The notes beneath the pieces are model-generated. The model ran no database searches and was not told the DNA's origin. It was given only the letters and a program-made list of their open reading frames with translations. From Trichopria drosophilae (Eukaryota > Arthropoda > Insecta > Hymenoptera > Diapriidae): a stretch of 64,000 nt of DNA. The translations under genes and the position numbers were made by a program. Shown here one piece after another: positions 59,986 through 64,000 of this stretch. The stretch covers positions 30,601,001 to 30,665,000 of the forward strand of contig CM059587.1 of NCBI GenBank assembly GCA_030407085.1. Reading direction: 5' to 3'. The stretch's first letter is position 1. Every line of letters starts with the position of its first letter.

Positions 59986-60454
59986 TAAACGTATGAATAA
60001 GTGAAAATGATTTAATCATGATTTGACGCTTCCAAACATATTTTCATACATTTTTCTCATCGATTCCACAACATACCTGTTTTGTATTTAGGGCACACTG
60101 GACATCTACTTAACATCTCGAATCAGCGCCTACATAATTAATAAACTAAAATGAAAACAACTAAAAACTCATTTTCCTCCCTTCTGATGCTGTATTTGAA
60201 AGTAAAATTTTTTAAGTTTTCGGGGTGCCTGACTCCATATCCGGCGTCAGTTTTTCGAAATTCAAAATGGAGGGCCAAACATTTTAAAAATAAGATACTT
60301 AGCTCTGAAAATATTTACTCGAGAGTTTTTTGGGTCGCTTCATATGAATGTTACCATTTTTCTATTTATATGTGTTTACGATCGCGAATTCCAAATGACA
60401 AGAATTTTAGAAATAATTTGTATTTGCGTGTAAATTTGTAAAATTCTAAAAATT
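59986..60454. other. Non-genic spacer
   Basis: Contains diverged 'TTCAAAATGG' repeat wording near 60250-60275. Otherwise featureless AT-rich DNA. Confidence 0.4.
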
Positions 60455-60610
60455 CAAGCTCTGTAGAGGAAATTCTAATTACTATAGACGGGGTTCCGAA
60501 AAATACTAAAAACAATTCACTGAGAACTGACCGAGAATTTTCTGAAATGAGTAAAAATCGCTTATTTCCGAAAATTCTCGGTCAGATCCCAATTAATTTC
60601 TTTGATATTT
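60455..60610. mobile_element. Fold-back element copy 3 (central part)
   Basis: The near-perfect hairpin CTGACCGAGAATTTTC (from 60527) pairs with GAAAATTCTCGGTCAG (to 60585). The flanks GAAATTCTAATTACTATAGA and TCCCAATTAATTTCTTTG correspond to the arms of copies 1 and 2. The outer ends are missing. Confidence 0.65.
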
Positions 60611-61450
60611 TCTGAACCTCACTTGGAAATTCATGGTTATTCGGTGATAAAATCTGCGATGCAGAATTCAGTCTCATGTGTAAACAAAATCTTATCAATA
60701 CAGATGAAACAATTGTTCTACGAGTTGTTACAAAGAATACCAAAAATGAAGCTGGGAATGGAAATAGGAAATTGGCAGGAATTTAAAGAATCACAGTAAA
60801 GGAGGAATTGAAGTACAAGAAACCTTCATCCTGGAGAAGCGATAAAGCTGCAGATTTAATACCGAACTTCGATAATACACTCGAAGCTGAAAATGTTCGA
60901 GAACATGCTGTTTTGTATAGGCTGGGAAGGACACTTTTTGCACTTCAATTTCAATCAAGAATTTCTCATCGAAAAAGTTGAACAAAATTAAAAAGTCTTA
61001 CTATTTTCAAGGTCGCTCTTTTCAGCGGCGTTATCAAAACTGAGCTATCCTAATTAGAACATTAAATATAGAGATTTAAATGGCAAAAAAACGCAACAAA
61101 TCGGGTATACTTATGAATCAATAATTTTTTTCTCATAGTAGAGTATTTTCCGCCACAAAATTCCTTCACTAACGGTGAAGACAATAGTTGTATTATTATT
61201 TTTGCTATTTTTCAAAATCTCAATTTAGGTACAAATTAATCGACTCGATGTCGTGAGTAATTATTGTTGAACTACATTTGTTTAACCGTCAATTGTTGGT
61301 TGCGTTATTTTAAACTTCCCGGCCAGCTTCAAGTCAGTCATTTTTATGACAGATAACTTTTCGCTGCGTTATTTAAAAATCATAAGCTGATAATTAAGCG
61401 ATCTTTAAAGTTCTTTCGGAATTGAAAAACATAAATATTGCTCCACTCCA
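60611..61450. other. Upstream region of the CEP20-like gene
   Basis: Non-genic. Around 60995-61045 there is another scrap of the TTAA-element interior (TTTTCAAGGTCGCTCTTTTC). The promoter of the CEP20-like gene should lie within 61250-61450, but no core motif is clear. Confidence 0.45.
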
Positions 61451-61903
61451 ATGGCCACAGAAAAGGATTTGATTAATGGTAAATTAAAATATTTCAAAGT
61501 TAAAGGAAGGGAATAAAGGAATACATGGGTTAATTGTTTAAAATTTAGACACGACTATTATTTTTCAAATTATGGTTTTTGAGAAATATTTTTTACCAGA
61601 TGTAAAGAAGACACATGCCATGTATCCTTAAGTATAATGCAAACAGATTTTTATTTTAGACACATCAGTACTTTATGATATATTTCTTGTTAGCAGTGAG
61701 AGACTCGTTGCAGGCTGATGGAGAGCTGCGCAAAATTGAAGCTGATATGCGAGCTAAAGTAATGAAACTTCTTGATGGCACAAGTGGTCCAAATAAAACA
61801 AACAGACCTAAAGCCCCTAATGAGGTTTTGATAGTCAATGAAATTATTCGAGAATACCTTGAGTGGATTGGTTATAAATACACATCTACAGTTTTTGTTT
61901 CAG
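61451..61903 (+). CDS. CEP20/FOPNL-like centriolar satellite protein (5' part)
   Basis: Exon 1 (61451-61478) encodes MATEKDLIN. Exon 2 (61694-61903), joined in phase (AAT G|CA GTG), continues AVRDSLQADGELRKIEADMR and ends FVSG with a GTAAGT donor. The next exon is beyond the window, so 79 codons and one base are visible. The block VLIVNEIIREYLEWIGYKYT with TVFVS is the LisH-type dimerisation motif of CEP20 (FOR20/FOPNL), and the preceding RDSLQADGEL helix matches its start. The family sits at centriolar satellites and basal bodies and is needed for cilium formation. The human protein is 174 residues. The start codon is well supported by the match to the family's MAT- start. FGFR1OP (FOP) is a longer relative and the main alternative. 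Confidence 0.85.
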
Positions 61904-62423
61904 GTAAGTAATTCATTAAAACTTTCCTTTCATTAAGGGTGTTAAAATTAACCTGTTATATCGTAAATTTACAGTGATATAATAATAACATTCCTACATT
62001 ATCGGCGTCATTTTTCATATGATGCACATACAATTTTACTGCATCGATATAAATTTACAACAATTTTCGGTGGTATTTTAGTTTGCAACTTTCCGATGTA
62101 AAATTACTTTGAAATCATTCACAGGGTAAATTATTCCATAGTAGTCCAGTCAATGGGCGCAAAAATAGGATAAAACCTCCCAATTTTTTCGGATGGCACC
62201 GATTTTCTTGAAAATTTGGGGATAAGCTCATCAGACCCCCTACTTCAAAAGTTATATAAGCTCGATGTGTGCTTATTGATTTTAAGGGGTGAAAACTACC
62301 CTTTGTGAACAAAAAATAAAATATCGTAGATTTAAACATTTCTAAGGTTCAATTCACGTTCAGATATGCTGAATAATGTATCTTTTAGGTTTTTTTATGC
62401 AAGTCATGTTAGTTTACCTAATT
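61904..62423. other. Intron of the CEP20-like gene, repeat-derived
   Basis: Non-coding. Around 62140-62300, wording such as AATTTTTTCGGATGGCACCG and GATAAGCTCATCAGACCCCC looks like transposon UTR. No identified family. Confidence 0.4.
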
Positions 62424-62990
62424 TTAACCCTTAAAAACCACCCCTTCGTGGTCGAAAAATGAAAAATATACCGTTTTTATAGCTTGAAATGTTCTTTTGG
62501 TGCATTTACAGCGTATAAATGAGTCTTTTGACACTACACATTACACTTACGATGCTTTTCAAAGTTTCAACCCTTAAAAAACTACCCCTTCGTGGTCGAA
62601 AAATGAAAAATCTACATTTTTATAGCTTGAAATGTTCTTTTGGTGAATGTACAGTGTATAAGGAGTCTTTTGACATAACATATTACACTTACGATACTTT
62701 TTAAAGTTTCAACCCTTAAAATCCACCCCTTCGTGGTCGAAAAAAGAAAAATATACGTTTTTTGTAGCTTGAAATATTCTTTTGGTGAATTTATAGTATA
62801 TATAAGAAGTCTTTTCATAGTACACGTTGTATTTTCGATGCATTTCAAAGTTTCAACCCTTAAAAACCATCCCTTCGTGGTTGAAAAAATAATAATAAAC
62901 GTTTTTATTAGCTTGAAATGTTTTTGGGCCATTTATATTGTATTACAAGTCTTTTAAATTACACATAACACTTACGATACATTTCAAAGT
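62424..62990 (+). repeat. Tandem repeat, about 143-bp unit, about 4 copies
   Basis: Units starting with AACCCTTAAAAACCACCCCT begin at 62426, 62569, 62711 and 62855. Each continues CGTGGTCGAAAAATGAAAAA, TAGCTTGAAATGTTCTTTTGG, with a Tc-less AT-rich end CACTTACGATAC-TTTCAAAG. Copies differ by about 10-15%. It lies just before the CXC-domain fragment, so it may be sub-terminal repeats of that element. Confidence 0.85.
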
Positions 62991-63001
62991 TTATAAAATA
63001 T

Positions 63002-63651
63002 TTACAAATCTTCCTCGGAACTGTCATCGCTAGTATCGTTTTCATCAGTATTGGTGGACAATCGTTGCACGTGTCGCCGGAGCACGATCCACATGTAGGG
63101 TTGCAGAAGAGCCCAACTTTTCTACAACCGCAGTCAGCACCGCAACCTTTTTTGCAATTGCAAAAAATCATTTTAAGCAATTCGTCTGTTGCAGGCTTCT
63201 TTTGCATCTTGACCGGTAACGTCGCGTCTTTTTGTAAAATCCACCCCCAATCCGTTGGGTCAATATTTTTATTTTCAAGCCACGTCTGAAGTGGTGCGTA
63301 AGTTCTTTTGAAGTGTTGATTTAAAGAATCAACGGTCGGTACCAGAGAGCTTAATTTTACAGCAGAACTTTGTTGTGCAGTCGCTTTAATAAAAGATTCG
63401 TAGCGCATCTGCTCGAGATGTGCCGAAAAGTCGTCGATTTGTTTCATTTTATTTAACTGTACATCCTTCGCGGTACCATAAAACACTATTGTACATATAC
63501 ATTCATAAATGCTCCAAAGCAGATGAAGATGAAGGAAACTGACTCGCTCCGAAAATTGTACCGAAAAAATGCGATTGGTTTTTTTTGCCGTAACGTCCTT
63601 AATTTTTAAGTTCAACATTCGCCTTAAACGCCATTTTTTAGAGGATTTCAA
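63002..63651 (-). pseudogene. Transposon-associated protein fragment with CXC-like domain, frameshifted
   Basis: The minus-strand frame encodes FYGTAKDVQLNKMK, LSSLVPTVDSLNQHFKRTYA, PLQTWLENKNIDPTDWGW, and a Cys-rich block IFCNCKKGCGADCGCRKVGL with FCNPTCGSCSGDTC. Such Cys spacing resembles the tesmin/TSO1 CXC zinc-binding domain found in many repeat-encoded insect proteins. After the last Cys the frame runs on nonsensically. Shifting by one base gives an acidic ending STNTDENDTSDDSSEEDL and a stop at 63002-63004, so a single-base frameshift is inferred. The N-terminus is not defined. Function unknown. Confidence 0.6.
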
Positions 63652-64000
63652 GCTCTACAACTCCTGTGAATTTCATTTTGTTATGTCACTTCGTTTCTAA
63701 GATTTACAAGTTTAAAGGGGTCACGGAAGCTACTTTTCTTGCTTAATTTCGACCTTCTAACGGTCATAACTCGGTCAAATTTCATCGTATGAAAATTTAT
63801 AAAAAATGAAATTATTCAGCATGAAAAGACCTACATCTTCGCCTTATACAATTTTTTTTCGTAACTTAGTTAGTTTTGCAGATAATAAAAAAAAATCCAT
63901 TTTTTAAGAAATTCAAAATTTTTTTTCAAAAGTATATCAATCATTTTTTGGAATGAAGGCTTCCAAAACTTCCAGAATCTATTATTGGTACCTAAATAAA
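63652..64000. other. Non-coding transposon-like DNA at the window end
   Basis: AT-rich, with CTACAACTCCTGTGAATTTC near the start and 'TAAAGGGGTCACGGAAGC' at about 63714-63733. Similar wording occurs at the left edge of the window. No ORF. Confidence 0.4.

Noticed and set aside
60602..60799. 65-codon plus-strand frame
   Set aside because: No recognisable domain and no splice context. It begins inside a repeat copy.

Overview
The window is eukaryotic nuclear DNA, AT-rich and heavily loaded with transposon remains. Spliceosomal introns (GT..AG, several of only 50-120 bp), jockey/CR1-like LINEs, Penelope-like elements, TTAA- and TA-flanked miniature elements, and the insect-like sequences of all five host genes point to an arthropod, most probably an insect. 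The species cannot be read from the sequence; a parasitoid-wasp-like or other low-GC insect genome would fit.

Five host genes can be modelled. From left to right: (1) a GCNA-type SprT metalloprotease with an HMG box (2997-5417, +); (2) a complete single-headed inner-arm axonemal dynein heavy chain (12788-29420, -), 13 exons whose phases all agree and give a 3947-residue protein; (3) a diverged, intron-poor ubiquitin-activating enzyme of UBA1 type (36304-39770, +), two coding exons, 1016 residues; (4) exonuclease 1 (48345-58041, -), 9 exons, 681 residues, with all catalytic carboxylates visible; (5) the first two coding exons of a CEP20/FOPNL-like centriolar protein (61451-61903, +), which runs off the window. 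GCNA and EXO1 act in genome maintenance with strong germline roles, and the dynein and CEP20 act in cilia, basal bodies or sperm tails. They do not form an operon or a recognisable cluster, and a shared germline bias is only an inference.

Everything between and inside these genes is mostly repeats. There are at least six LINE remnants (5785-7094 +, 25926-27950 -, 31391-33150 -, 51589-51757 +, 52425-53459 -, 56570-56935 +, plus a 3' end near 55400). There are Penelope-like GIY-YIG fragments (7302-7769 and 53850-54031, both -), the first with a decayed hammerhead-ribozyme-like core. There is a family of TTAA/CCC-ended piggyBac-like miniature elements (27955-28705, 45299-45949, 51778 onward, 55690-55878, 59117-59784). 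Fold-back elements lie at 8210-9235, 42742-43240, 48766-49945 and 58618-60600, two 5S-rRNA-derived pieces at 1522-1586 and 12219-12312, and a 143-bp tandem repeat at 62424-62990. The right end holds a frameshifted gene fragment with a cysteine-rich CXC-like domain.

The stretch 40024-44045 is bounded by inverted repeats of about 70 bp. It contains a CpG-rich island (about 40490-41830) with a well-spaced CRE, TATA box and initiator-like site but no long ORF, and it is the least explained part of the window. No convincing new multi-gene system is visible. The best leads are this promoter-bearing island, the diverged UBA1 copy, the nested TTAA elements, and the ribozyme relic.
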